A DNA stretch of 64,000 nt from Umbelopsis isabellina (lineage: Eukaryota > Mucoromycota > Umbelopsidomycetes > Umbelopsidales > Umbelopsidaceae): contig JAEPQZ010000003.1 of assembly GCA_016758905.1 (NCBI GenBank), positions 1,488,001 to 1,552,000 of the forward strand, given 5' to 3'. Under the pieces are notes generated by a model that worked only from the letters and a program-made list of their open reading frames with translations, did no database searches and was not told the DNA's origin. Positions 23,488 to 34,554 of this stretch are shown here, piece after piece. Positions within the stretch are counted from its first letter, which is position 1, and every line of letters starts with the position of its first letter. The position numbers were made by a program, and so were the translations under genes.

Positions 23488-26400
23488 ATGAGAACAAAAT
23501 CAGCAAACTCGAAGCAGGCTTACCCACGTTATGCAGCACCATCAATAGGAAGTGCTAGTGAAGAGACTGCGTCAGATAGTTCGTTTAGCGGAGATTTGAC
23601 AGAGGCGTGTTTAAGTGATCAGCATCAGGAACAATGTAACAGTGTTATGGAAGATTTCGACAAAGATGTGTACTCAACTTGCAGAAGTGCACGCAGCGAA
23701 CAAAGTAGTGGCTACCCCTGTTCCAGTTCTTCCGTTTACCAACGCTCTATCCGCACAACTGGTGACTCCTCAGACTTAAGACCGAAAAAGAGCTTGATGT
23801 CTTTGTTTCAACCTAACAACGCAAGCAGGCGAGGCAGTGTTGCAAGCGAAACTGAAAGCACTACTACAGGACAGGTAAATGTCACACCACACAAGATTAC
23901 CTGCTGTTGTGATACACTCAATAAGTTAATACTTTCAAATATGCAATCATCTTGGTATAGCCACTGTCTTCCTGTTCTGGCTCAAAATATGCCAATCCCG
24001 ATCTACCTTCCCCAAGGACACAACATACCAAAGACTCAAAGCGCAAATCCTTTGACTCTAACGACTTACCATCTCTTCTTGAAGAAGAGAATACGAACAA
24101 ACGTACCGAGGGTAACAGCAGACCATTGAAGAGAACGTCTGTTCAGACGCTTATATCGCCATACACACGCAATACCAGTATTCGAATGGTATCGAAGTCG
24201 CTAAGCAGGTATTCTGTCAACTTACCAACAGATGTACCTATCAGCTCAGACACTTCCGAATCTACCACTCTTGAACCTAGTCATGATCGGCAGCTCAGTT
24301 CCTCCAGCATTGAAAGCTTCATGAAGAACGCATTCAGCTCGGATATGGATTTACTGGACAAGGATGACTTCACCTTTGCATTTCCGCTCATTTTGGACGA
24401 GCCCGAAACTTGTAGCAGGCGATCTAGTGCTGATATACCAGTAAGACTTTCAGAATACAAACCTAGAGCTGAGAATGCTGACAGTATCATTAAGTCGGAT
24501 GATGATGACGATGTATCAATTAATAATGGATATCTGCATGCACCTGCTCCATCACACCGACGGTCGAGTATAATCCAGATTTTTTCCCCAAGTTTATCGC
24601 CGCCAAGTAGTCTCGTATCTAGTATTATATCCAAATCACAAAAAGAGAACCGTAGTGAGAGTAGTAGCCAAGGGCTGATGCCACTTGCGAACAACAAAAG
24701 CGTAGCGTCGCTTCCCACCATATCCCGTCAAGCCACGCCTACTCTCCAGCCAGAGATTGCCGAACCTACATTTGTCCGATCAAGAGCAAGCAGTCTGCAC
24801 ACTAGGGAGCTCACTAGCTCTATTTCTTTGTGCAGTGACTTCATTGAGCTTGGAAGTGATTTTCTTGGCTTCGGGACAAAAAGGATAAAACATTTTAAGT
24901 CAGAAAGTGATTTGCTGAAATTGAAAGATGCACTTCGTCCAAATCCAACGAATGTGGACGACGTTATTGAAAGAACTGGCATAAGAGAAGAATCAAATAC
25001 TATGGAATCATTGCATATAGTACAAGACACCATTGGGCAGTCTGATACTCGTTCAGAAAGAACGCGCACGTCTCATCAATCAAACAACAGTTTATTAGAA
25101 GCCGAGACATTACTGGCCAAACTGAGGTGAGTTGTTATTAACAATGCATATCTTAGCAAGAACAGAAATTAATCCTAAGGATAGTAACAGACTACGAAGA
25201 CCAGCTCTATCTAGTGGTACCAGTCATAATCGACAGATTTCAGAGGTAATGCCTTTGACGAATAGTGTGCTGCCCATGTGATACTAATGTCGTGCATCAG
25301 ATCTTTGTTCCTAGCGGTGTACCACTGTCTCCGACATGTAGGTGGAGTGATAAAGAGTATGGGGTTGACGGTTTTATTAATATATATCATGTTATTAGCA
25401 CCTTGGCTGCGTCATGGTGCTGGAAGTGAAGGAAATGTATTGCATGTCTTGGAAGATGGCAATGAAGTATTAATTATGGAAATGGTATCCGGCAAATTGC
25501 ATGTCGTAGCTGGTACTGCTGAGAGGCTCTTTATCAAGCTGGCAGACGAGACAGCTCAAGGTAAATGGAGGCTTTGAAAATCCACTTGGAACTGCCGTTT
25601 TATTTATAAATGATCAATTGCTTTTAGACATGGACTACGTCGACACGTATCTACTTTGTCATTCCTACTTTTGCACAGCTTCCGAATTTCTGGAAAATTT
25701 GATGGCTAGATATCCTTTTTGATCTCTGTTGTAAAATTATGCGCTTGATGGCTTTGACAAGTCTCACAACTGTTAATATTCTTTAAGATTACTTCCTTGA
25801 CATGGATTTTATACATTTCATTTAGAAGCTACACCGGGTGAAGCTGAATATTTCCAAAAATGGCAAAGGACCATTCAGGTCAAGTAAGCATGTTAACCAA
25901 GGCGCTCGTTTTTTCCAAATACATACTCACCTCCATGCTCCCTAGGGTATTGAGTGTCCTCTCAAGATGGCTCAAACTTCAATATGAAGATTTTCATTAC
26001 GATGACATCCTGCTTCAACGATTGGAGGCCTTCTTGAGCGGAGACATCCAAAGAGCAGGATTCACTGCAGAAGCTAAACTCCTCAAGGAATCCATCAAAA
26101 TGCAAAGCGTTAGACATGCTAGGCCGGGCCACACTTTGATTACGTTATCTGCAGATCCACTTTTGTGTTCGGAATACCATCAAGGATCATACTCAAGTCC
26201 CAGTACGCCAATACCAAAATCGCCAACGCGAAGTGCTTTTTCGAGCCGGCGACCATCTGGTGCGTCCAGTATATTTTCATTCGTCACCAGTATTACGACA
26301 CCACCAGAGTCACCTACTCTTCCAAACGTATCATCTTCGTCGTTGATATCATTCGAAAGTAAGGAGCTTGCTCAGTATCTCACACTAGCGGACTTCTATT

Positions 26401-27408
26401 ACTTTAAATGTATCTCTTCGTTTGAATATTTGAACGGGTCATGGCGAACAGGTGCACAAATGAACAGCTCAGAGTGCACATCTTATCCTGCTCACAGCTA
26501 CGTCCACAAAATGACCAAGAGAGCTAACATGGCAAGTATAGTAACCTGAAAGCCTTTTAATGCATTGAAATACTAAATTTTTTGATCCATCTAGTTGAGT
26601 CGTTGGGTTGCTCATGAGACAGTGTCTGCAAAAAACTTGAAACACCGACGTGCAATGATTAGAAAGTTTATAGAGATTGCCAAAGTGAGTAGTCAAAGCA
26701 TTTGCAACGCACTACTACTTCTCAGAACTGACAGTTCGTACACAGCTTTGTTTGGATTGGAATAACTATCATACATCCATGGTCATTGTTATGGGCTTAA
26801 AGTCCAACTCAATACAAAAGCTAGTAGAAACTTGGCAGGTATATTCTAGTTCTTGTACCATTAACATACCTCCTGTAATCTAGCCTCATATTTTGTTTCA
26901 TTAGTCGGTTCCTACTCGTGAATTATCAACTTTACAGTCTTTGGAGAAGCTCCTTGATGTTTCTGGAAACATGAGAACTTACCGAACATCATTTGCCGCA
27001 GCTAAGGCGCCAGCTATACCATTTTTCCCTATCGTTCTTAAAGACTTGACATTTTTCATTGAAGGGAACAAGACTTACTTGGAAGATCTGCAGCCAGAAC
27101 CAAACTTTAACAGCTTATCATCCTTCAAACAATTCCGCGAACCACCCCAAAACAACGAGCATACTCTCATCAACTTTGCCAAATTTCGGACGCTAACTAG
27201 GTTCGTCATGGACATGCTTGCACTGACATCAGAAAATTATCCTTTTTCTGGGCAATTGGAGACCACTCCTTTCTTCAATATAACTGCAGGGTTTGAAGTA
27301 GAATATTCGGCCATGAGCACATCCAGATTTGTAGCTCCATTAGATTCATTAGCATATACGATCGAAAGACGTATTCAAATTGTACCAACAAGTAATAGTA
27401 CCACATAA
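23488..27408 (+). CDS. Ras guanine-nucleotide exchange factor (RasGEF_N plus CDC25 domain)
   Basis: Loads a Ras-type GTPase with GTP at the membrane. Eleven exons join in phase: 23488-23874, 23961-25126, 25191-25245, 25301-25316, 25399-25560, 25628-25709, 25815-25883, 25946-26531, 26595-26684, 26746-26838, 26905-27408; 1069 residues. Residues 1-550 are Ser-rich and disordered. RasGEF_N follows (MDYVDTYLLCHSYFCTASEF, then TPGEAEYFQKWQRTIQ). The CDC25 catalytic core has LTLADFYYFKCISSFEYL, LSRWVAHETVS, FIEIAK|LCLDWNNYHTSM, VIVMGL, and PAIPFFPIVLKDLTFFIEGN. Two introns are non-standard: 25710-25814 is AT-AC with U12 signals and 26532-26594 is GC-AG. Start is uncertain; further 5' exons are possible. 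The 16-nt exon 25301-25316 is inferred from phase. Confidence 0.88.
25710..25814 (+). other. U12-type AT-AC intron in the RasGEF gene
   Basis: 105-nt intron starting ATATCCTTTTT and ending TTATAC. The branch-site consensus TTCCTTGAC is at 25793-25801, with its A 14 nt before the intron end, as expected for the minor spliceosome. Removal joins NLMA-R-FHLEATPG in frame, matching RasGEF_N. Without it the frame meets a stop (TGA) at once, and no GT donor nearby gives an open frame. Confidence 0.88.
26532..26594 (+). other. GC-AG intron in the RasGEF gene
   Basis: 63-nt intron with donor ATG|GCAAGT, a TACTAA-like branch region and acceptor CTAG. It joins RANM to LSRWVAHE in the conserved CDC25 order. 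The nearby GT (four bases on) would shift the frame. Confidence 0.85.
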
Positions 27409-27624
27409 TCCAATTGTATCAATACAATACGTTAGTCTAGCTCTAACTTCCAGATTGACCCTATTTGCACGTTTGCTTTTTATGCCAGATTGGATTACCC
27501 AATTTGATCTCAGGCGAAGGCTTCAAAATGAAATCGTGGCTTGTGACTGTCTAACATATGTTCAGAAGCTTGGGCTGAAAACGAGCGAGATATCTAACAA
27601 CAGCTTTATTGCGACAGCTTTGAC

Positions 27625-28560
27625 ATGATTGCAGAAAAAGTTTTGTATTGTGGTGGTAAGTCTTGCTCAGACAGCTTGTTTTGACGAGTAACCTTCATTT
27701 ACCAAGTTATGTTTGCTACAGTGTGCTCCATGCCTCCAGAGGTAAAGCTATGATTCAAATTTGGGAATGGGAGCTGCAACTTGCTGGGTTGCACCATGAT
27801 CGGCAACTTTTTCAACTAAACACTAACTCTATATTCTTTTCAGTACTGTGAATTCAGTGGAACTCAAGAGAAATGCAAAACATGGCTACAAAAGAATCAC
27901 CCCGCTGAGTTCAGCAAGATATATGATGAAGCAGGTAAGGCATCCACCCAAACGCTATAGTTTACGCGCAGTCAGACCTGTGATATTTCAAATCTCACCC
28001 TTGTGTTTAAGGTATTGAGAAGGGCGTTGAAGGAATTAAATTAGAGGAGAAGCCTGCCGAAGAAAAGAAGGATCGATCACAAGTCAAAGATAAATCAGCA
28101 CAATTGGAAGCAAAGCTTGAAAAGGAGAATCAAAAGAAAATGCAATCTCATGTCATTATTAAACGAGTAGAAAGAACTAAGCGAAAATGTGTTACCACTA
28201 TTCATGGTCTTGAAGTCTTTGGTAAGTGCTTGATGCTGCAAACTTTAGTAATGGGAGCATGGCTAAAATTGGAAACTTGCATTAGATGTGGACCTTAAGA
28301 AAGCCGCAAAAATGTTCGCCAACCGCTTCGCCTGTGGTTCATCTGTTGCCAAGAACAATCAAAATCAGGATGAAATTGTAGTTCAAGGAGACTTTTCTGA
28401 CGAATTATTGGACCTTATCCTTGGTAACTGGCCCCATGTGAGTTCAACCTAAGATCTGCATGTTGATCTGCATATTTGATTCGAGCCATATACTTACACA
28501 TTGATAAAACAGATCCCTGAAGACAATATTGATCTCGTTGAAGATAAAAAGAAGAAATAG
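27625..28560 (+). CDS. DENR: Density-regulated protein homologue (DENR/Tma22)
   Basis: Acts with MCT1/Tma20 in ribosome recycling and translation re-initiation. Six exons (27625-27655, 27722-27741, 27844-27934, 28012-28221, 28286-28437, 28513-28560) give 183 residues. The N-terminus carries the zinc-binding VLYCGVCSMPPEYCEFSG and CKTWLQKN motifs. A Glu/Lys-rich linker follows, then a SUI1 domain: VIIKRVERTKRKCVTTIHGLE, KKAAKMFANRFACGSSV and ELLDLILGNW. Exon 2 is only 20 nt. A polyadenylation-like AATAAA lies just after the stop (about 28567). It starts about 217 bases after the RasGEF stop. Confidence 0.94.
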
Positions 28561-28820
28561 TTTTTATAATAAATGATTTGTAAATGACAATTTTTATATT
28601 TATATCATGACTTTAGCAGTAAAGGAGGAATTGGCACATTCAGGGCAGCAGCTTTATATAAAAAGAAAAAGAGGAGAACGAAAATGAGAGTAGCACAAGC
28701 CTTGGAGCAAATAATAAATTTATAGACATTGGATTAACCCGACATGGTCAAAACTTTGCCTCTTACCTTCCTTTCCCTTCCACTCATTTTCATCTCATCT
28801 TAAAAGTAAATTGTTGAAAG

Positions 28821-30594
28821 ATGGGCTCAAGATTCACCATGAGCAGAGATCGCCTAGCTGAGCTTCGCGTGCGTACCTTTGCATGAAAATCTATATCGTT
28901 TCTAAATTCATATCTAATACTGATCCTTCACTCTTTTTTATCTCTTTTAGGGTAACTCTCGCGAGAACGAGAGAGGATATGGGTAAGCTAAATGACCTTT
29001 GGATGCAGGATAATGGATGGCATGACTGATTGAGCATGTGGCTTCTCAATTACAGCCGATTGAGCGACGAATATGATGAACAGCCTCCGCCTATGCCCGC
29101 CGCCCAATATCAGCGGTCCCCAACCCCAAACAGCTATCACAGCCATCACAGCCAGGATGATTACGGATATCGACAACCTGCCTCGCCATCACCAGCGTAC
29201 CAAAAGTCTTCTCGTGGTGATCGGTACGCGGAGGAAACCAAATATGCTGATCAATATGAGATGACACCACCTCCAGCCAGAAAGGGCGGTGATTCATTGG
29301 CTTCCACCGAAGACTTTTTCAACGAGGTATGTACCTTAAAACAGACGCTACGTGTGTATGAGATACCTAATTACATATTTGGATCAGGTGGAGGGCATCA
29401 AAGATCTGGTTCGAAAGATCAATGATCAAATCGGAAAGATAGAGGAACTGCACAGTTTGTCATTAGTGAATATCAATGAGTCACAAGCAGAGGAGAATTC
29501 CCATCAACTAGACCGTATGATTCAGCGTACCATGAAAATGAACAATCAAGCAAAAGATAGAATCAAAGGTGAGACTCGATGGTGATGATGTGTGAGAACT
29601 GTGCAAACCAGTATCTGACTTTGTGCAAACTGTATAGCTATCGAACTTAGCAACGCGAGTATGTCGCCAACCTCTGGAGAGCTACCAATGCGTAAAACAC
29701 AGGTACAGTGCAACAATCCACCACTGATGCACCGTGAATCATAGCTGAAACGTCCTTTCAATAGCATGCAGCCTTGAAAAAACGATTTTTAGAAACCATC
29801 CAGCGATATCAAGACATTGAGCGAACTTTTGAGAAAAAATACCGTCAGAGAGTAGAGAGACAAATTCGCATTGGTAAAAATCTATTTGTTGATTGGTTTT
29901 ATTCCATTTGAAACGCGGTGTTCATTCATTGTTTTTTGTTAGTCAAACCTGATGCCAGCCCAGAAGAAATTGATGATGTACTTGATTCTGATGAACCACC
30001 ACAGATCTTTGCCCAATCAGTATGTAAACATTGATATTGTGAGGTTCATACACTAAATTACTTACTGGCACGCTATCTCCTTTGATAGTTAATGCAGCAA
30101 CAGAGATCCGGACAAGCTCGAGCTGTACTGAGCGAAGTTCAGAACAGACACATGGATATCAAAAAGATTGAGAAAACCATCTTGGAACTTCATGAACTTT
30201 TCATACAAATGAACATGTTGGTTGAACAGCAAGGAGAAGTTCTCAAAGAGATAGACATGCATGCGCAAGACACTGTTATTCAGTTAGACGAAGGCAATAA
30301 GCAAGTTGATAGAGCCATCGTAAGCGCTAGAGCCACTAGAACCGTAAGTCTCAGCATCTGGCTATCCTGTTGATATTGATTCATCGCTAAATCCTTCGAT
30401 AGAAAAAATGGTGCTGCGTTATCCTGGTGATCGTGCTAATCTTAGTGGCAGCTTTCTGTATTTGGTGGTTTGCATTTGGCGTACGTATTTTTGACTCGTC
30501 TTGCGTTTTATTGATTCATATGTGCGGTTATTAATGTTTATCTCTCTTTTAGCACAAGGGCATCACTCTCCCATCTCAAAAAGCTAGTGGTTAA
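28821..30594 (+). CDS. Plasma-membrane syntaxin (Sso/STX1-type Qa-SNARE)
   Basis: t-SNARE for exocytic vesicle fusion. Ten exons (28821-28868, 28951-28982, 29056-29326, 29388-29568, 29638-29702, 29765-29873, 29943-30019, 30089-30343, 30403-30480, 30553-30594) encode 385 residues. The N-terminal 110 residues are Pro/Gln/Tyr-rich and longer than in yeast Sso1. The Habc bundle begins DFFNEVEGIKDLVRKINDQI. The SNARE motif shows DIKKIEKTILELHELFIQMN with the central-layer Gln in LVEQQGEVLKEID. A Cys-containing membrane anchor (WCCVILVIVLILVAAFCIWW) and a short luminal tail end the protein. The membrane segment and the last 13 residues lie on separate small exons. Confidence 0.93.
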
Positions 30595-30819
30595 ATCACT
30601 TGATCTAAATTATCACAAATTGCATTGTAAACACATTCCTTGTTTCTATTCCCATGTTTTCGATTACAGTACATTATATCAATTGAGTATTTTACGATAT
30701 GGAAAAGTATTGGTGGAAGCGTCTGATTGGCAAGGACATCAAAGTGTTTTAAATGTGGGGAGGTCTGCTAATGCTAGTATTATAGTAATGCAGTTACCAG
30801 ACTTTTTGATTGTGGTTTA

Positions 30820-32120
30820 TCAGGGAAGGGGGACTACGGTATCTGTGTCATTATCAGCGAGCTGACTCAACGTGGGCTCTCCAGTCGAATGTTTGCTACC
30901 ATCCGCATGACTTTCGTTGCCAGTGTCATCAATTTGGTCGCCATTGTCATCGTTTTTGGCATCCATTTTATCATCATTCTCAACGTCTTCGCTATCGCTT
31001 GATTCTTCTGAACTGCTTTCAGAGGACTCACTCTCCGCTGAAGACGAAACATCCGCGTCCTCAATAACTTCTTCCATCTCCTCTATAACTTCGACCTCGT
31101 CCTCTTCTGGCTTGGGCAGCTCTTTACTTTGCTGGCTCACGATGCCAGTTATGCTTCTAAAAGTGGCTTTTTCATTCTTCTCTTCCAACACAACAGCTGA
31201 ATCGGCTGAATGCAACCAAATGTAAAGAGTAGGAAACTCACAGAGAGACTCCCCTTTCAACGCATCGACCAGCGGCGCATCCATGTGCGGCGTTAAGTCG
31301 ATATAATGATGCTGTTCAGCGGCGGGAACAAACTCCTTCTTCAACCCGATAATGAAGCTGTCCGTACCAGCATCAATATAATCTTTAAGTTTATATCGCG
31401 TGAGCGCATTGGAGGCTAGTGAGGTTTCCTGAAATAACATTTCGTCGAAGATGTCTCGAAGGCTCTTTGAAGATGGTATCCTGTCACCCAATGTTAGAAA
31501 TTTGACTCAGGCTGAGATGAATTCCAGCTTTAAACATACTTATGTTGTAGTACACGTTCATTGTTACAAGATGCAAAAATACATTCAACAGTCCAAAAGA
31601 TGGTTTGCTGTCTATAGAAGGAGGATGAGATGCAGGGTAGAGGACGTTTTCATGTGCATCACACACTTACTTTGGGATATAGTTTGTAAAATTGAGCTTC
31701 CTCCTCTTCATGCCAGCAGGCAGCATTGATAAGTTGATTCCTAATCTTTTGGTTTGTTTAAGCAGCTCTTTTTGCTTGGCTGAGGCATTTTTTGATATCA
31801 GTTTCTGTGGATCATTCTTCATGTTTAGCCGAGAGAGTGTATCTGCCCGTCGAGAAACGTCTTCTAAATATCCATAATCTATAATTCAAACCAATTAGAA
31901 TCGTATCTTCTTGTAAAAATCAATACAATCCCTTCCTACCACTCATCATATCAGTATGGCTATATTGCTTTAGCGGGACGTAGTGAGTCTTGCTTCTTTC
32001 TCCAGAACAGCCTGTTCGAATTTTATGTGATTTGGAACAGTCCAGAGAGCATGATTTGAACGAACATCTAGGACATTTGTACTTGAATGGATTCTTTTTA
32101 CAGCTTTCGCACAATTCCAT
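30820..32120 (-). CDS. BCD1: Box C/D snoRNA assembly protein BCD1 (ZNHIT6), zf-HIT
   Basis: Nucleolar factor needed for box C/D snoRNP assembly. Four exons on the minus strand (31940-32120, 31671-31878, 31540-31611, 30820-31480) give 373 residues. It opens with a HIT zinc finger (CESCKKNPFKYKCPRCSFKSC ending CSKSHK). The family's middle helices follow (QKELLKQTKRLGINLSMLP), then FWTVECIFASCNNERVL and DIFDEML. The C-terminal 120 residues are highly acidic with Ser/Asp repeats, a common trait of nucleolar assembly factors. The start is the ATG immediately before the first zinc-finger Cys. It is divergent from RAD51C with only 99 bases between ATGs, and convergent with the syntaxin gene. Confidence 0.93.
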
Positions 32121-32219
32121 ACTTGCTGGTATGAAGAAGTTTTGTGACAAAGAAAAAAAAGCCCGACAGAAATGGCCATAAAGCAGTGTGACCGTTCCTG
32201 ATTCAGTCTACGCTTCTAC
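32121..32219. promoter_or_regulatory. Shared 99-bp divergent promoter, BCD1 / RAD51C
   Basis: Only 99 bases separate the two start codons, so both promoters must overlap. An A-rich run lies near 32152. No TATA box is evident on either strand. Confidence 0.6.
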
Positions 32220-34054
32220 ATGGTCGATCTAGCCGAGCTGGGCCTCGAGCCAGACTTATGCCTCCGGCTACGGAAGACTGGTGTGAACACTGTTGAGCAA
32301 CTCAGGAGGAGAGATCTGGTTTTGATCTGTAGAGGTTGGTATCGCTGGTATATGCATTCGAATGCACGAAACTATCCAGCTAACTGAGTGACAGATCTTG
32401 AGCTCACTCACAAAGAAATCGATCACCTCTATGCAACCGTCCACAAGGGTAAGTTTAACCACTATTAATTAGTATTGTGTCCTTTATATCAACCTCCCTC
32501 TCGGTATCCTTATAGATAGCATGCCGCAAATATATTCTTGCCTGGAGCTTTTGCAGCGGGGTCCCAAACTCGAATACATACCTACATTTTGCGAGTCTTT
32601 CAACGCTTTGCTCTCTGATAACGGCGTGCCGATAGGGAAAATAATAGAATTTTGTGGTTCTCCTGGCACAGGCAAAACGCAACTGGGGTAGGTGACGATC
32701 AATTTATCAAACCTGCCTATTATATGATGGTAATTTTGTTATAGCATGCAACTCGCTATCAATACTCAAATATCGAGTAAATTGACCGCCTCTGAGACTG
32801 AGGCTGTATACATCGGTAATGCATTAATTAAAATATAGTTAAGGCCTACTACTGTTTTACTAATGATGAGGCCGATTCGACATCAAATTGCAGATACTCA
32901 AGGCGGTTTCAGTGCTCAAAGAGCGCAGGAGATTGCGCAAAGTATGGTACAACAAATGAAAGCTCAGGCAGGAGAAGGTCAAGATCATATACTCACAGCA
33001 CAAGATCTATTGTCCAATATACATTTCTTTCGAATACATACTTATCATGAGCTACTTGCTCTTATCACAAGTTTACCAGACATCATAGAATCATACCCAA
33101 AGGTAACTCATCTCTAAACAATCTAAGACTGCTAAAGATGATATAGCCTGATGCGTTCGTAACTATCTTAGATTAGAGCCATCATCATCGATACTATATC
33201 GTTCCATTTGAGAACTAATATTAGAGATTTGCTCACCAAAAGCAAAATAATCAAGACTATATTAGAGCATTTACGCAAATTAGCATCATCGAATCAAGTG
33301 GCAGTAAGTGCAAAATGAGTTATAGAATGACCTTCCAAACACACTGTTCTGATTCTCAAGGTAGATTGTTTTAATGAATCAAATGACGACGTTCAAAGAT
33401 GGCAAAACAATAATACCAGCTTTGGGTAGGTGACATTAATTGTGTGTAATACGTGTGTACAACTAATAACCACGCTACTAGGACAAAGATGGAGTCAACA
33501 CATTCATTGCCGTATACAGCTCTCAGAAGACGAGAGAGGAAGGTAAATGATGCCCTCCCAAACATATAAACATACCAAGTCTTAATTAGCTTACTGACGT
33601 GCGTTTATTAAAGATATGCAGTACGCATAAAACCTAGTAGTAACTTGAGCTTACACCGATCATTTACCATCCAGGTACGTGTTTGATAGTTCTTTCTGAT
33701 TCAGAAACTTGCATGGAAGCTGTGACCCAAGATATTAACAAGAATTAGTCTGGAGGGATTCGCAACGAAGTTGGCAATATCGACATAATAAGGGAGCATG
33801 ATAACACCAGCATATCATTGATCAAACTATCATCTGAAATTGCCGATGTAGAGCTAGCTGATTCTTCAGTGTTGACTGAAACAAGCATACTGAATGAAGA
33901 TGCTGAACCATTATCTCTGTTTGAGAATGATATATTGCAAGAAGCAACGCAAACATATGCGGGCCGCAAACGACACTTCGATGATATCGAACCGGCAGAC
34001 CAAGAATATTCTGACGCTGACGTACTCTGCTTTGCATCTCAAGACTACTTTTGA
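32220..34054 (+). CDS. RAD51C: RecA/RAD51-family recombination protein, RAD51C-like
   Basis: RAD51 paralogue acting in homologous-recombination repair. Ten exons (32220-32334, 32395-32448, 32516-32687, 32745-32815, 32894-33102, 33172-33303, 33365-33425, 33482-33542, 33614-33674, 33749-34054) encode 413 residues. An N-terminal helix-hairpin-helix-like region (LCLRLRKTGVNTVEQLRRRD) precedes Walker A (EFCGSPGTGKTQLGMQL), VYIDTQGGF, Walker B (IRAIIIDTISFHLR) and IVLMNQMTTFKDGKTIIPALGQRW. This order matches RAD51C more closely than RAD51, DMC1 or XRCC2. After the ATPase core there is an acidic tail of about 100 residues with a possible basic signal (GRKRH). The first intron has an unusual GTTGGT donor. 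Confidence 0.9.
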
Positions 34055-34554
34055 ACAAACACCACCAATTGTATATATACTCTCATCGCAAGCTCACATA
34101 GATCAATAAATGCTTTACTTGCCATACATTGCTTCAAATTACGCAGTAGCTAGACATCAATTGGTCTATCGGTAACTTTTTGATCTTAAATCAAAGCTTG
34201 CTTTTGAATAACAACTCAGAACCATATTTAACCGCTATCTCTTCACACAAATATTTAAACCACAAATACGAGTTTATTCTTGTATAGATGTTATACAAAT
34301 ACAGAATATAACGTTTCATAGGCTAGCTAATCACATAATTCACAAACAGGTACTTACAGGTTTTTTTATCGCGGGTTACCAGAACCGCGCAAAGTTGGGA
34401 GTGTTTTCTGGTAAAAAAATATATGTGTGGATAAAACACAAAAGAAAGGAAAAAATGGTTAGGACAAACTTGTTTACGCGCCAGAAACACTCACAGTTTT
34501 TTAAAGTGGGATATACTGCCACCACTATTTTCCTCCTTGGTATTGTTTGTGCAT
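34055..34554. other. Spacer between convergent RAD51C and amidohydrolase genes
   Basis: About 500 AT-rich bases, expected to hold two 3' UTRs. Nothing else is recognised. Confidence 0.4.

Noticed and set aside
25316-25400. Apparent frameshift in the RasGEF gene
   Set aside because: A GT-AG intron restores phase exactly, so decay of the gene is not needed.
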